Source: Streptomyces sp. NRRL S-244
GTDB lineage: Bacteria; Actinomycetota; Actinomycetes; Streptomycetales; Streptomycetaceae
Length of the DNA: 64,000 nt
NCBI RefSeq assembly: GCF_000717915.1
Contig: NZ_JOCX01000020.1
Location: 40,412 to 104,411, forward strand
Direction of reading: 5' to 3'
The notes under the pieces were generated by a model. It saw only the letters and a program-made list of their open reading frames with translations. It was not told where the DNA came from and did not search any database. Below, one piece after another: positions 38,741 through 46,991 of the stretch. Numbering within the stretch: position 1 is the first letter of the stretch; every line of letters begins with the position of its first letter. Both the position numbers and the translations under genes were made by a program.

Positions 38741-40089
38741 CCGCATCGCCTTCAGCCGACCACACTCCGACGGACCTTGCGCCCACCCGCTGGACACCCG
38801 CAGACCTGCGCGAGCGGGCCTTCGCCGCCCTGACCGCGGCCCGCACCCGTACGGCCCTGCTCACCGACGCCGTCAGCGACCGCGACCTGACCGCCCAGCA
38901 CTCCCCGCTGATGTCCCCGCTCGTCTGGGACCTGGCCCACATCGGGAACCAGGAGGAGCTCTGGCTGCTGCGCAACGTGGCCGGACACGACTCCCTGCAC
39001 CCCGAGATCGACCCGCTCTACGACGCGTTCCGCCACCCCCGCTCCGAGCGGCGCAAACTGCCCCTGCTGGGGCCGGCGGAGGCCCGGAGCTACACGGCCG
39101 AGGTGCGCGGCCGGGTCTTCGACCTGCTGGAGCGCACCGCGCTGGAGGGATCCGCGCTGCTGGACGACGGTTTCGCGTTCGGGATGATCGCCCAGCACGA
39201 ACAGCAGCACGACGAGACCATGCTGATCACCCATCAGCTGCGCCGGGGCGAGCCGGTGCTCACCGCCCCCGATCCGGATCCCCCACAGGGCCCGCCGCCC
39301 GCGGCCGCCGAAGTCCTGGTCCCCGGCGGTCCGTTCACGATGGGCACCTCGGCCGAGCCGTGGTCGCTGGACAACGAGCGGCCCGCGCACACCCGGGACA
39401 CCGGGGCGTTCTGGATCGACACGGCGCCGGTGACCAACTCCGCGTACCAGGCGTTCATCGCCGACGGCGGCTACCGGGACGACCTCTGGTGGGCCCCAGA
39501 GGGCTGGGACCAGATACACCGGAACGGGATCGAGGCGCCGCTGTTCTGGCACCGGGAGGCCGGCCAGTGGCTGCGCCGCCGCTTCGGCGTCACCGAGCCG
39601 GTGCCCGCCGACGAGCCCGTACTGCACGTCAGCTGGTACGAGGCCGACGCGTACGCCCGCTGGGCGGGGCGCCGGCTGCCCACGGAGGCGGAATGGGAGA
39701 AGGCCGCCCGGCACGACCCGGCCACCGGCCGCTCCACCCGCTACCCGTGGGGCGATGAGGACCCGACCCCGGCGCACGCCAACCTCGGCCAGCGCCATCT
39801 GCGGCCGGCCCCGGCGGGCAGCTACCCGGCCGGGGCGTCCCCGCTCGGGGTGCGCCAGCTGATCGGCGACGTGTGGGAGTGGACGGCCTCCGATTTCCTG
39901 CCGTACCCGGGGTTCCGGGCCTTCCCGTACCGCGAGTACTCGGAGGTGTTCTTCGGACCGGAGCACAAGGTGCTGCGCGGCGGCTCGTTCGCCGTGGACC
40001 CGGTGGCCTGCCGGGGCACCTTCCGCAACTGGGACCTGCCGGTGCGCCGGCAGATCTTCTCCGGGTTCCGGACCGCGAGGGATGCCTGA
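38737..40089 (+). CDS. egtB: Ergothioneine biosynthesis sulfoxide synthase EgtB
   Basis: 450 residues, ATG at 38737 overlapping egtA. The N-terminal DinB-like domain supplies the iron ligands: His in VWDLAHIGNQEELW and the pair in IAQHEQQHDETML (HxxxH). The C-terminal formylglycine-generating-enzyme domain has GGPFTMGTSAEPWSLDNERP, WYEADAYARWAGRRLPTEAE and RNWDLPVRRQIFSGFRTARD. EgtB is a non-heme iron oxygenase that joins gamma-glutamylcysteine to hercynine, forming the C-S bond with sulfoxidation. Length is typical. The last base of its stop codon is the first base of egtC. Confidence 0.95.
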   Translation: MTASPSADHTPTDLAPTRWTPADLRERAFAALTAARTRTALLTDAVSDRDLTAQHSPLMSPLVWDLAHIGNQEELWLLRNVAGHDSLHPEIDPLYDAFRHPRSERRKLPLLGPAEARSYTAEVRGRVFDLLERTALEGSALLDDGFAFGMIAQHEQQHDETMLITHQLRRGEPVLTAPDPDPPQGPPPAAAEVLVPGGPFTMGTSAEPWSLDNERPAHTRDTGAFWIDTAPVTNSAYQAFIADGGYRDDLWWAPEGWDQIHRNGIEAPLFWHREAGQWLRRRFGVTEPVPADEPVLHVSWYEADAYARWAGRRLPTEAEWEKAARHDPATGRSTRYPWGDEDPTPAHANLGQRHLRPAPAGSYPAGASPLGVRQLIGDVWEWTASDFLPYPGFRAFPYREYSEVFFGPEHKVLRGGSFAVDPVACRGTFRNWDLPVRRQIFSGFRTARDA

Positions 40090-40847
40090 TGTGTCGTCAC
40101 ATCGCCTTCATCGGCCCCGAGATACCCCTGGCACGGCTGCTGACCGAGCCCGAGCACTGCCTCGTACGGCAGTCCTGGGAGCCGCGCCGGCAGAGCCACG
40201 GCACGGTCAATGCCGACGGCTTCGGGGTCGGCTGGTACGCCGAGGGCGACCCGGCCCCCGCGCGCTACCGGCGGGCCGGGCCGATCTGGGGGGACGCCAA
40301 CTTCGCCGATCTGGCCCGGGTCGTCCGTACGCGGGCCGCGCTGGCCGCCGTACGGGACGCCACCGTGTTCGGGGCGGACGGGGAGGCCGCGGCGGCGCCC
40401 TTCGCCGCCGGGCCGTGGCTGTTCAGCCACAACGGCGCGCTGCGGGACTGGCCGGACGCGGCGGCGCCGCTCGCGGCCACCCTGCCGCCCGCGGAGCTGC
40501 TGTCCCTGGCCGCGAGCACCGACTCGGCGCTGGTCTGGGCGCTGGTGCTGCACCGGCTGCAGCGGGGGGACGACCTCGGCTCGGCGCTCGCCGAGCCCGT
40601 GCGGGAGCTCGCGGCGGCAGCGCCCGGCTCCCGGCTCAACCTGCTGCTGACCGACGGCACCGGCATCGCCGCTACGGCCTGGGGCGATTCGCTCTGGTAC
40701 CTGGCCGACGCGGCGGCCGAGCGCACGGTGGTGGCGTCCGAGCCGTACGACGACGATTCCCGCTGGTGCGAAGTACCCGACCGGACCCTGCTGACCGCCC
40801 GTGGCACACGGGTCGACCTGACCCCGCTGAAGGAGACCTCCCCGTGA
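40089..40847 (+). CDS. egtC: Ergothioneine biosynthesis amidohydrolase EgtC
   Basis: 252 residues; the ATG at 40089 gives MCRHIAFIGP, which leaves Cys2 as the N-terminal nucleophile after Met removal, as in class II glutamine amidotransferases. SHGTVNADGFGVGWY and LFSHNGALRDW are the amidotransferase substrate-binding loops. EgtC removes glutamate from the gamma-glutamyl hercynylcysteine sulfoxide made by EgtB. It overlaps egtB by one base and egtD by four, so stoichiometric translation is likely. Confidence 0.95.
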   Translation: MCRHIAFIGPEIPLARLLTEPEHCLVRQSWEPRRQSHGTVNADGFGVGWYAEGDPAPARYRRAGPIWGDANFADLARVVRTRAALAAVRDATVFGADGEAAAAPFAAGPWLFSHNGALRDWPDAAAPLAATLPPAELLSLAASTDSALVWALVLHRLQRGDDLGSALAEPVRELAAAAPGSRLNLLLTDGTGIAATAWGDSLWYLADAAAERTVVASEPYDDDSRWCEVPDRTLLTARGTRVDLTPLKETSP

Positions 40848-41902
40848 GCGACTTCCAGTTGACCCGCACCCTCGACGAGCACTCCGCGGACACCGCGCTG
40901 CGCGCGGACGTCCTGCACGGACTGACGGTGTCCCCCAAGGTGCTGCCGCCCAAGTGGTTCTACGACGCACGGGGCAGCGAACTCTTCGAGGAGATCACCC
41001 GGTTGCCCGAGTACTACCCGACGCGCGCGGAGCGGGAGATCCTGCTGGCGCGGGCCGGGGAGATCGCCTCGGCGAGCGGGGCGCGCACGCTGGTGGAGCT
41101 GGGCTCCGGTTCCTCGGAGAAGACCCGGCACCTGATCGAGGCGATGCCCGCGCTGGACACGTACATCCCGGTGGACGTGAGCGGGAGCGCCCTGGAGGGG
41201 GCGGCGCGGACGCTGCTGGCGGAGCACCCGGGGCTGCGGGTGCACGCGCTGGTGGCCGACTTCACGAAGCCGCTGCGGCTGCCGGACGCGCCCGGGCCCC
41301 GGCTGGTGGTGTTCCTCGGCGGCACGGTCGGCAACCTGCTGCCGCCGGAGCGCGCCGTGTTCCTGGCCTCCGTACGGGCGATGCTGTCGCCCGGGGACGC
41401 CCTGCTGATGGGGACGGACCTGGTGAAGGACGAGGCCGTGCTGGTGGCCGCGTACGACGACGCGCAGGGGGTGACGGCCGAGTTCAACAAGAACGTACTG
41501 GCCGTCGTCAACCGGGAGTTGGGCGCGGATTTCCACACCGGGGACTTCGCGCACGTCGCGGTGTGGAACCGGGAGCAGGAATGGATCGAGATGCGGCTGC
41601 GGGCCCGGTCGGAGCTGGTGGTGAAGGTCCGGGCGCTGGATCTGGTGGTGCCGTTCGCGGCGGGCGAGGAGATCCTGACGGAGGTCTCCGCGAAGTTCCG
41701 CCAGGAGGGCGTACGGAAGGAACTCGCCGCGGCCGGACTGGAGTTGACTCAGTGGTGGACGGACGTGGAGGGCCGCTTCGCCCTGTCCCTGTCGGTGGCC
41801 GACGGCGAGCCCGGCTGGGCCGGTACGCCCGCGAGCAGGGAGGAAGCGGGGAGTGAGGTGAGGGGTGCGACGGGCGTGGACGCGACGGTGACGGCCGCCT
41901 GA
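40844..41902 (+). CDS. egtD: L-histidine N-alpha-methyltransferase EgtD
   Basis: 352 residues from a GTG at 40844, with AAGGAGA upstream. SPKVLPPKWFYDARGSELFE and ITRLPEYYPTRAEREILLAR are the EgtD N-terminal blocks; LVELGSGSSEKTRHLIEAM is the SAM-binding motif I. EgtD trimethylates histidine to hercynine, the first step of ergothioneine formation. The C-terminus runs ~20 residues past the usual end (GTPASREEAGSEVRGATG). The 3' end overlaps the convergent olsA-type gene by 154 bp, so the two transcripts would be antisense over that stretch. Confidence 0.95.
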   Translation: MSDFQLTRTLDEHSADTALRADVLHGLTVSPKVLPPKWFYDARGSELFEEITRLPEYYPTRAEREILLARAGEIASASGARTLVELGSGSSEKTRHLIEAMPALDTYIPVDVSGSALEGAARTLLAEHPGLRVHALVADFTKPLRLPDAPGPRLVVFLGGTVGNLLPPERAVFLASVRAMLSPGDALLMGTDLVKDEAVLVAAYDDAQGVTAEFNKNVLAVVNRELGADFHTGDFAHVAVWNREQEWIEMRLRARSELVVKVRALDLVVPFAAGEEILTEVSAKFRQEGVRKELAAAGLELTQWWTDVEGRFALSLSVADGEPGWAGTPASREEAGSEVRGATGVDATVTAA

Positions 41903-42669
41903 GCCGCGGCCGCGAGCTCCCGCCGGTCCGCGTACCGGCCCGGCGGGATCCGCGGCAGCAGCCGGACCTCGGCCCGCACCCCGCGGGCCCGCGCGATCCG
42001 CCACAGGGATGCGGTCAGCGGATCGTCCCCGACGAAGGCGGGGGCCCCGGCGAGGCTCCCGTCCGGCAGCCGGTACGCGAGCCGCACGGGCTGTACGGGC
42101 ACCCGGGCGTCCAGGGCGGCCTGGAAGGCGGCCCGCCGGAAGGGCCCCTGGGCGCGCCCGCACCAGGTGCTGCCCTCGGGGAAGACGGTGACGCGGTCGC
42201 CGGCCAGCAGGGCGCGGCCGATGGTCTCGACGGTGCCGGGGAGGGCGCGGATCCGGTCCCGCTCGATGAACAGGGTTCCGTTCTGCCGGGAGAGCGGGCC
42301 GAGCACCGGCCAGTGGCCGATGTCGCTCTTGGCCAGCATCCGGCAGGGCATGGCGGCGGCGACGAGCGGGATGTCGAGCCAGGAAATGTGGTTGGCGACG
42401 ATCAGGCGGCCGCCCCCCGGCCCGGGGCTTCCGTGCACGGTGATCCGTATGCCGAAGGCCCGGACCAGGGCGGTCGCCCAGGCCCGCACCAGCGCTTGGC
42501 GGGGGCGGGTGGGGAGCAGCCGGACGGGCTGGAAGCCCAGGATCCCGAGGAGGATCAGGGCGACGGCGGCGGTGAGCCGGAGCACCGCACGGGCGACGCT
42601 CGCCCGCTCCCCCTCGTGGCCGGCGCAGGCCTCGGGGGTGCAGGGCGAGGTGGGCAGCCAGACGCTCAT
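41749..42669 (-). CDS. olsA: 1-acyl-glycerol-3-phosphate acyltransferase family, OlsA-like O-acyltransferase
   Basis: 306 residues from the ATG at 42669, overlapping the upstream acyltransferase gene by 4 bp. A membrane anchor (AVLRLTAAVALILLGILGF) precedes the PlsC fold: NHISWLD (93-99; the NHX4D-type site) and FPEGST (163-168), plus PFRRAAFQAALDARVPVQPV. Next to an OlsB-type N-acyltransferase, the likely reaction is O-acylation of lyso-ornithine lipid to give ornithine lipid; lysophosphatidate acylation is the alternative. About 45 C-terminal residues are low-complexity and fall within the overlap with egtD, suggesting a late 3' extension. Confidence 0.82.
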   Translation of the reverse strand: MSVWLPTSPCTPEACAGHEGERASVARAVLRLTAAVALILLGILGFQPVRLLPTRPRQALVRAWATALVRAFGIRITVHGSPGPGGGRLIVANHISWLDIPLVAAAMPCRMLAKSDIGHWPVLGPLSRQNGTLFIERDRIRALPGTVETIGRALLAGDRVTVFPEGSTWCGRAQGPFRRAAFQAALDARVPVQPVRLAYRLPDGSLAGAPAFVGDDPLTASLWRIARARGVRAEVRLLPRIPPGRYADRRELAAAAQAAVTVASTPVAPLTSLPASSLLAGVPAQPGSPSATDRDRAKRPSTSVHH

Positions 42670-43520
42670 GCGCCCGGGACGAGCGAGAGGAAGTGCTTGA
42701 GGTAGCGCGGGTTGGTGCGCCGCAGGGAGAGCAGGACGTACAGGTCGGCGCAGCCGAACTCGGCGTCGAGGGCGGGCTCGCCGCAGACCCAGGCGCCCAG
42801 GCGCAGGTAGCCGCGGAGCAGCGGGGGCAGCTCCACACGGGCCGGGAAGGTGATGCCCTCGGGGTTCCAGGGCAGGTGCGGGGTGACCCGGTACTCCTCG
42901 GGGGCGAGGTTGCGGGTGAGGACGCTCTCGCGGGTGGCGGCGGCCAGGACCCCGCCGTCGGCGAGCGGTATCGAGCAGCAGCCGGCGAGCCAGTTGTGGC
43001 CGGAGCGGTCCATGTAGCGGGCGAGGCCGGCCCAGATCAGCGCGATGACGGCGCCGTTGCGGTGGTCGGGGTGGACGCAGGAGCGGCCGACCTCGACGAG
43101 GTCCGGGCGGATCGGGGCGAGGGCCGAGAGGTCGAACTCGCCCTCGGAGTAGAGGCGGCCGGCGACGGCGGCGCGCTCCGGGGGCAGCAGCCGGTAGGTG
43201 CCGACGACCTGCTCGGTCTCCTCCTCGACGACGAGGAGGTGGTCGCAGTACGCGTCGAAGGCGTCGGAGTCGAGGCCCGGCTCGGGTCCGTCGAGGCGGG
43301 CGCCGAGCTCGCCGGCGAAGACCAGGTGGCGCAGGCGCTGGGCAGCGCGTACCTCGTCCTCGTCGCGGGCGAGGCGGACGGTGTAGTGGGGGGTGGCGGG
43401 GAGGGCCGCGGGTGCCGCGACGGGTGCGGCCGCGGGGACGGCCGCGGGGGTGAGGAGGGGGGGGACGGCCGGGGTCACGGTGGGGGGAAGGGTGGACGGG
43501 GACAGGGGGGCGATGGTCAT
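42666..43520 (-). CDS. olsB: GNAT-type N-acyltransferase, OlsB-like (ornithine lipid synthesis)
   Basis: 284 residues from the ATG at 43520 with AGGAG upstream. A Pro/Ala/Val-rich leader of ~40 residues (not a signal peptide) precedes the acyltransferase fold: VRLARDEDEVRAAQRLRHLV, the FDAYCDHLLVVEEETEQVVG strand, and EVGRSCVHPDHRNGAVIALI (acyl-ACP-binding motif). OlsB transfers a 3-hydroxyacyl group from ACP to the alpha-amine of ornithine. Paired with the downstream O-acyltransferase and overlapping it as ATGA, the unit probably makes ornithine lipids, used in phosphate limitation. The family match is good; the substrate is inferred. Confidence 0.82.
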   Translation of the reverse strand: MTIAPLSPSTLPPTVTPAVPPLLTPAAVPAAAPVAAPAALPATPHYTVRLARDEDEVRAAQRLRHLVFAGELGARLDGPEPGLDSDAFDAYCDHLLVVEEETEQVVGTYRLLPPERAAVAGRLYSEGEFDLSALAPIRPDLVEVGRSCVHPDHRNGAVIALIWAGLARYMDRSGHNWLAGCCSIPLADGGVLAAATRESVLTRNLAPEEYRVTPHLPWNPEGITFPARVELPPLLRGYLRLGAWVCGEPALDAEFGCADLYVLLSLRRTNPRYLKHFLSLVPGA

Positions 43521-43542
43521 GGCGGCTCCTGATCCGGGCACG

Positions 43543-43576
43543 GGAGCCAGGCCGGCAGGTGGTGCGGCCTGGCTCC
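43543..43576 (-). terminator. Hairpin terminator after the sugar-binding lipoprotein gene
   Basis: GGAGCCAGGCCG (43543-43554) and CGGCCTGGCTCC (43565-43576) make a perfect 12-bp stem over a 10-nt loop. It lies downstream of the lipoprotein gene and just ahead of olsB. A T-rich tail exists only on the plus-strand side. Confidence 0.65.
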
Positions 43577-43676
43577 TTTACTTCTTCCGTGACCGGCTGG
43601 ATTCGACATGACCGCTCAGCGGCACTTGGATGTGCGAACGCTGAACTCGGCGGACGCGCCGGGACCCGGCGCTCGG

Positions 43677-44939
43677 TCAGCGGTCGGAGCTGAGGACCTT
43701 GCTGATCGTGTCGGAGGCCGCTTTGGCGGCCTGCTTCGTGTCCTGTCCGGTGAGTACCGCCGTCATGTAGGGCTTGATCGGGTTCTTGCCCTCGACCTCG
43801 GCCCAGCGGGCGGACTTCGGCGTGGCGCGCCCCTGGGCGGCTCCGGGCGCCATGCTCGCGGCGCCCTCGTTGCCGTCGACCACGTGCGCGAGGGTGGCCT
43901 TGTTCGGTACGTAGCTCATCGTGCGGGCGAGTTCGGTCTGCCAGGTCTCGCTGACCAGGGCGGTGATCACGTCGACGGCCTGGCGCCGGTGCTTCGTCCG
44001 CTCGGGGATGATCAGGTCCGATCCGCCGGTGAAGACGGCGCCGGGCTTGTCGGAGGTCTTGCCGGGGACCGGGAAGAAGCCGAGCTTGCCCTTGAGGGCC
44101 GGGTTGGCGGCCTCGATGGCGGCGGCCTGGCCGGGCGGGGCGATGATCTGGGCGACCTCGCCGCGGGCGAAGACCTCGGACTGCGGGGGCGTCTCCTCGT
44201 CGGCGTCCTTGGGGCCGTCGCCGAGGGCCTGGAGCTGCTTGTAGAACTCCATGCCGGCCAGGGCCTTGTCGTCGTCGAGGGTGCCGACCCACTCGCCGCC
44301 GGTCTCGACGGCGAGCTCGCCGCCCTCGTCCCAGATGAACCCGGAGAGGACGTACCAGTTCTGGCCGGGCAGGTAGATGCCCTGCCGGTCGCCCTTGTCG
44401 AGCTTCTGGGTGGCCTGGATCCACTCCTGCCGGTTCCTGGGCGGGGTCTTGATGCCGGCGTTCGCGAAGAGGTCCTTGTTGTAGATCACCACGCGGTTGG
44501 CGGCGTACCACGGGACGCCGTACTGGGCCCCGTCGATGCTCGCCGGGTCGGAGAGGCCCTTGAGCCAGTCCTTGCTGCCCCACTCGCGCAGGCCCTCGAG
44601 GGTGAGTTCGGACAGGCCGCCGGTCTCGATGTACTGGGCGACCTGGGTGTTGCCGACCTCGATGACGTCGGCGCTCTCGCCGCTCTTGCCCGCGAGGACG
44701 GCGTTGACCTTCTCGCCGATGCCCGTCCACTCCTGGATCTTGACGTCCAGGTCGACGCCGGGGTGCTCCTTCTCGAACGAGGTGGTGAACTTCGCGATGA
44801 AGTCCTCCGAGGCGCTGCCCTTCATCAGCCAGAGGGTCACCTTCTGCGCCCCTCCGGCCGATCCCGCCAGCTGGCTGCAGCCGGTGAGGGCGGTCGCGGC
44901 CGCGAGGGCCGTGCACACGGCGAGGAAGCGCATCTTCAC
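43677..44939 (-). CDS. Extracellular sugar-binding lipoprotein (ABC transporter solute-binding protein)
   Basis: 420 residues from a GTG at 44939 (AAGG 8 nt upstream; the ATG at 44933 is the alternative). A lipoprotein signal ends in ALTGC, with Cys21 the lipidated residue. The mature protein is a family 1 solute-binding protein: KVTLWLMKGSASEDFIAKFT, FEKEHPGVDLDVKIQEWTGI, GQYGVPWYAANRVVIYNKDL-like and TGGSDLIIPERTKHRRQAVD. No permease or ATPase genes flank it, so it is an orphan binding protein that must use a shared transporter. A DasR-like site just upstream suggests an N-acetylglucosamine or chito-oligosaccharide link. Ligand is inferred from the operator only. Confidence 0.88.
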   Translation of the reverse strand: MKMRFLAVCTALAAATALTGCSQLAGSAGGAQKVTLWLMKGSASEDFIAKFTTSFEKEHPGVDLDVKIQEWTGIGEKVNAVLAGKSGESADVIEVGNTQVAQYIETGGLSELTLEGLREWGSKDWLKGLSDPASIDGAQYGVPWYAANRVVIYNKDLFANAGIKTPPRNRQEWIQATQKLDKGDRQGIYLPGQNWYVLSGFIWDEGGELAVETGGEWVGTLDDDKALAGMEFYKQLQALGDGPKDADEETPPQSEVFARGEVAQIIAPPGQAAAIEAANPALKGKLGFFPVPGKTSDKPGAVFTGGSDLIIPERTKHRRQAVDVITALVSETWQTELARTMSYVPNKATLAHVVDGNEGAASMAPGAAQGRATPKSARWAEVEGKNPIKPYMTAVLTGQDTKQAAKAASDTISKVLSSDR

Positions 44940-44980
44940 GAAGGTCACCTTCTGGAGTCCGGTCTCGGAGATGGCTTGAA

Positions 44981-44996
44981 ATTGGCATAGACCAAT
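44981..44996. promoter_or_regulatory. DasR-type (dre-like) operator
   Basis: ATTGGCATAGACCAAT is a near-palindrome. Read on the gene strand, ATTGGTCTATGCCAAT resembles the DasR consensus ACTGGTCTAGACCAGT, mainly differing at the centre. It lies about 45 bp upstream of the lipoprotein start, near the expected promoter. Confidence 0.6.
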
Positions 44997-45104
44997 GGGT
45001 GGGTCAAGGCCCTGCCGCTCGGGACTGTTCACGCAAAGTTCGCGGAGACGGACTTACTGGGGCACCGTGGAACGAGGCAAAAGCCCCCACCGTCGGGAGA
45101 ACCC

Positions 45105-45320
45105 ATGTCGAACCACACCTACCGCGTGACCGAGATCGTCGGCACCTCCCCCGAGAGCATCGATCAGGCCATCCGCAACGGCATCACCCGGGCCGGCCAG
45201 ACGCTGCGCAACCTGGACTGGTTCGAGGTCACGCAGGTGCGGGGGCACATCGAGAACGGCGCGGTGGCGCATTACCAGGTGGGGCTCAAGGTCGGGTTCC
45301 GTCTCGACGGCGAGGACTGA
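45105..45320 (+). CDS. Dodecin family flavin-binding protein
   Basis: 71 residues from the ATG at 45105, with GGGAGAA upstream. The length and the blocks TYRVTEIVGTSPESIDQAIR and LRNLDWFEVTQVRGHIENG are typical of dodecins; the conserved Trp of LDWFEV stacks on the flavin. Dodecins form hollow dodecamers that store riboflavin, FMN or FAD (and in some actinobacteria CoA). Cytosolic. It is a single-gene unit, divergent from the lipoprotein gene and convergent with the HAD gene. Confidence 0.93.
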   Translation: MSNHTYRVTEIVGTSPESIDQAIRNGITRAGQTLRNLDWFEVTQVRGHIENGAVAHYQVGLKVGFRLDGED

Positions 45321-45359
45321 TCCGGGGCGGCCACGGACCGGTTCCGGGTCAGGTACGGC

Positions 45360-45854
45360 TCAGGTGCGGCCCTCGCCCTCCTGTGCCGACTTGAGCTCCG
45401 GCGCGTCCGCCGCCCAGTCCGCCAGGACCACCTTGAAGCCCGCGGCGCGCGCCGCCTGGCAGACGAGCTCGTCGTCGTCCACGAGCATCCGCACCTCCCG
45501 GCCCCGGGCGATCCGCCGCAGCACCTCCAGCTTGGTGGTCCGCGCCGGCCTGCGGTCCTGGTTCCCGCGCATCCACAGCCGCCCCTCGGGCAGTCCGTGC
45601 CGGGTCAGCCACTCCTCCGTGTCGGCGCGGCACCGCTCCGGGCGCCCGGTCAGGTACACGACCTCGCAGTCGGCCGCCTGCTCCACCGCCAGCGCCACCC
45701 CGCGCGCCAGCGGCGGGTCGGCCGGGGCCGCGCCGAAGAAGCCGTCCCAGTCCCGGGGCCGGCCCTCCAGGAAGTGCTGGCGGTGGTCGGTGTCGGCCAG
45801 GGTGTTGTCGATGTCGAAGACGGCCAGCGGCCGGCGGTCGTTGCTGTCACTCAT
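45360..45854 (-). CDS. HAD superfamily phosphatase
   Basis: 164 residues from the ATG at 45854. The catalytic HAD motif is AVFDIDNTLADTDHRQHF (nucleophile Asp followed by Asp two residues on); motif II is VVYLTGRPERCRADTEEWL; motif III/IV is LEVLRRIARGREVRMLVDDD. The cap is short, as in polynucleotide kinase 3'-phosphatase-like and LNS2-like HADs. Such proteins hydrolyse small phosphate esters; the substrate is unknown. It is convergent with dodecin and divergent from the LLM oxidoreductase. Confidence 0.85.
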   Translation of the reverse strand: MSDSNDRRPLAVFDIDNTLADTDHRQHFLEGRPRDWDGFFGAAPADPPLARGVALAVEQAADCEVVYLTGRPERCRADTEEWLTRHGLPEGRLWMRGNQDRRPARTTKLEVLRRIARGREVRMLVDDDELVCQAARAAGFKVVLADWAADAPELKSAQEGEGRT

Positions 45855-45907
45855 ACGGGTCAGACTAGGCAGGGAATCCTTTCGGCGCGTGTGCGTTACA
45901 GCCTTGT

Positions 45908-46951
45908 GTGATCCGCAAACTCTCCATCCTCGACCGGTCCCGCACCCGCGAGGGGCACCCGGCCCCGCAGGCCCTTCGCGACACCGTGGAGCTCGCCCGC
46001 GCGGCGGAGCGGCTCGGATACCACCGCTTCTGGGTGTCCGAGCACCACAGCGTCCCCGGAGTCGCGGGCTCCGCGCCCGCCGTGCTGGCCGCGGCCGTCG
46101 CCGCGGTCACCCGGCGGATCCGGGTCGGCACGGGCGGGGTGATGCTGCCCAACCACCAACCGCTGGTGGTCGCGGAGCAGTTCGGGGTCCTGGAGTCGCT
46201 GTTCCCCGGCCGGATCGACATGGGGCTCGGCCGCTCGGTCGGCTTCACCGGCGGGATCCGGCGGGCGCTGGGCCGCGACACCGGGGACGCCGACCGCTTC
46301 GAGGAGCAGCTGGCGGAGCTGCTGGGCTGGCTGGACGGCAGCCAGCGGGCGCACCCCGAGGTGCACGCCCGCCCGGCGGAGGGGCTGTCGATACCGGCCT
46401 ACGTGCTGGCCACCGGCGAGGGCGCCGGGATCGCGGCCCGGGCCGGGCTGCCGCTGGTGGTGGGCGACCTGCGGGCCCGGGGCCGGGTCACGGAGGTCAT
46501 CGACCGCTACCGCGCGCAGTTCCGCCCCTCGGCCGCCGGCTCGGAGCCGTACGTCGTGGTCTCCGGGACGGTGGCCGTGGCGCGGACCCCGGAGGCCGCC
46601 CGGCGCATCCTGGTCCCGGAGGCCTGGTCCCTCGCGTACTCCCGGACCCGCGGCAGCTTCCCTCCGCTGCGCCCGGCGGAGGAGGTCGAGGCGTTGGCCA
46701 TGCCCCCGAAGGAGCGGGAGTTGTACGAGGGCGGGCTCGCCGGGCACGTCCACGGCACCGAGGAGCAGGTGGCGGCGCAGCTGGCCGAGGTGGCCGACCT
46801 GACGGGCGCGGACGAGCTGCTGGTCACCACCTCCACGTACGACCGCACGGCGCTGCTGGAGTCCTTCGAGCGGCTGGCCCGGGTGGCCGGGCTGGCGGGG
46901 TCGGCGGAGGCGGCCGGACCGACCGGGCCCGCCGGGCCACCCGGGCTCTGA
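45908..46951 (+). CDS. LLM-class (luciferase-like) flavin-dependent oxidoreductase
   Basis: 347 residues from a GTG at 45908. The TIM-barrel signature is clear: LSILDRSRTREGHPAPQALR then YHRFWVSEHHSVPGVAGSAP (the SEHH motif), RIRVGTGGVMLPNHQPLVVA and FPGRIDMGLGRSVGFTGGIR. It belongs to the branch of MsnO8-like LLM oxidoreductases that use FMNH2; F420-dependent relatives usually have different loops. No Shine-Dalgarno is seen before the start, so the mRNA may be leaderless. Its substrate is not evident from the neighbours. Confidence 0.88.
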   Translation: MIRKLSILDRSRTREGHPAPQALRDTVELARAAERLGYHRFWVSEHHSVPGVAGSAPAVLAAAVAAVTRRIRVGTGGVMLPNHQPLVVAEQFGVLESLFPGRIDMGLGRSVGFTGGIRRALGRDTGDADRFEEQLAELLGWLDGSQRAHPEVHARPAEGLSIPAYVLATGEGAGIAARAGLPLVVGDLRARGRVTEVIDRYRAQFRPSAAGSEPYVVVSGTVAVARTPEAARRILVPEAWSLAYSRTRGSFPPLRPAEEVEALAMPPKERELYEGGLAGHVHGTEEQVAAQLAEVADLTGADELLVTTSTYDRTALLESFERLARVAGLAGSAEAAGPTGPAGPPGL

Positions 46952-46991
46952 CCGCGCGCAGCCCCCGGAAGCGGCCCGTAAACTGGGGCGA

